From Silene noctiflora (taxonomy: Eukaryota; Streptophyta; Magnoliopsida; Caryophyllales; Caryophyllaceae): 60,885 nt of DNA. The stretch lies in the NCBI GenBank assembly GCA_009801015.1, contig VHZZ01000015.1, forward strand, positions 393,291 through 454,175, in the 5' to 3' direction. Under the pieces are notes generated by a model. That model had not been told where the DNA came from and searched no databases. It was given only the letters and a program-made list of their open reading frames with translations. Shown piece after piece: positions 60,819 through 60,885 of the stretch (positions within the stretch are counted from its first letter, which is position 1; the number at the start of each line of letters is the position of its first letter). A program made the position numbers and the translations under genes.

Positions 60819-60885
60819 TGGCGGATTTGGGGGGGAAAGGGCGGGCACGTGCCCTCACGTGGGAAAAGAAAAAAAAAAAAAAAAA

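Larger units (their letters stand above)
56934..60885. other. Helitron- and repeat-rich spacer
   Basis: Includes a degenerate Helitron (56997-58573), a small MITE (57351-57433), another degenerate Helitron (59692-60140), a SINE head (60179) and long poly-T runs. Minus-strand frames at 59304-59739 lack recognisable content. 60700-60818 may be the leader of a following gene. Confidence 0.5.

Overview
The window is nuclear DNA of a flowering plant. Genes are split by GT-AG introns, several products carry plastid or mitochondrial presequences, intergenic DNA is AT-rich, and MITEs, a SINE and non-autonomous Helitrons are scattered through introns and spacers. The gene set is dicot-like. A dispersed GTGAGACGGT...ACCGTCTCAC repeat family recalls Caryophyllales genomes, but that placement is only a guess from memory. 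There is no bacterial or viral content, no CRISPR array and no rRNA.

Layout, left to right. Positions 1-2100 are repeat-rich spacer beginning with a cut Helitron. 2107-2719 holds overlapping open frames on both strands with a cluster of ACGT elements. 4396-7760 (-) is a Sec14/CRAL-TRIO gene whose last exons cannot be found. 7761-12700 is spacer with one intact SINE. 12735-23440 (+) is a long IDM1-like PHD-finger/GNAT gene with a repetitive last exon. 24520-24741 (+) is a possible small gene. 25357-29208 (+) is the histidine-biosynthesis gene HISN5 (IGPD). 30701-40855 (+) is an XS-domain gene with two very large introns. 42197-42649 (-) is plastid ferredoxin FdC1. 44416-45534 (+) is an organellar-type uL18 ribosomal protein. 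46603-47019 (+) is prefoldin subunit 2. 47937-48458 (-) is plastid SecE1. 49976-56933 (-) is an unrecognised six-exon gene, reconstructed here from phase-compatible exons, whose 4.4-kb intron contains a roughly 1-kb inverted repeat. 56934-60885 is Helitron- and repeat-rich spacer ending in what may be the start of another gene.

The genes are ordinary housekeeping and regulatory genes and form no single pathway. What links them is ancestry. As I recall Arabidopsis gene order, IDM1-like, HISN5B, FdC1 and SECE1 lie together on chromosome 4 (about At4g14870-14920), while HISN5A, an XS gene, an L18p gene and PFD2 lie together on chromosome 3 (about At3g22425-22480). This window carries both sets interleaved, as expected of an unfractionated ancestral block.

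I did not find a convincing new biological system. The most notable items are the merged synteny block, the repeat-built tail of the IDM1-like protein, the truncated Sec14 gene, the intronic hairpin that looks like a captured gene 5-prime end, and several transposons with clean boundaries. Coding spans below run from start codon to stop codon; exon coordinates are in the evidence text and were placed by eye from reading frame and splice signals.
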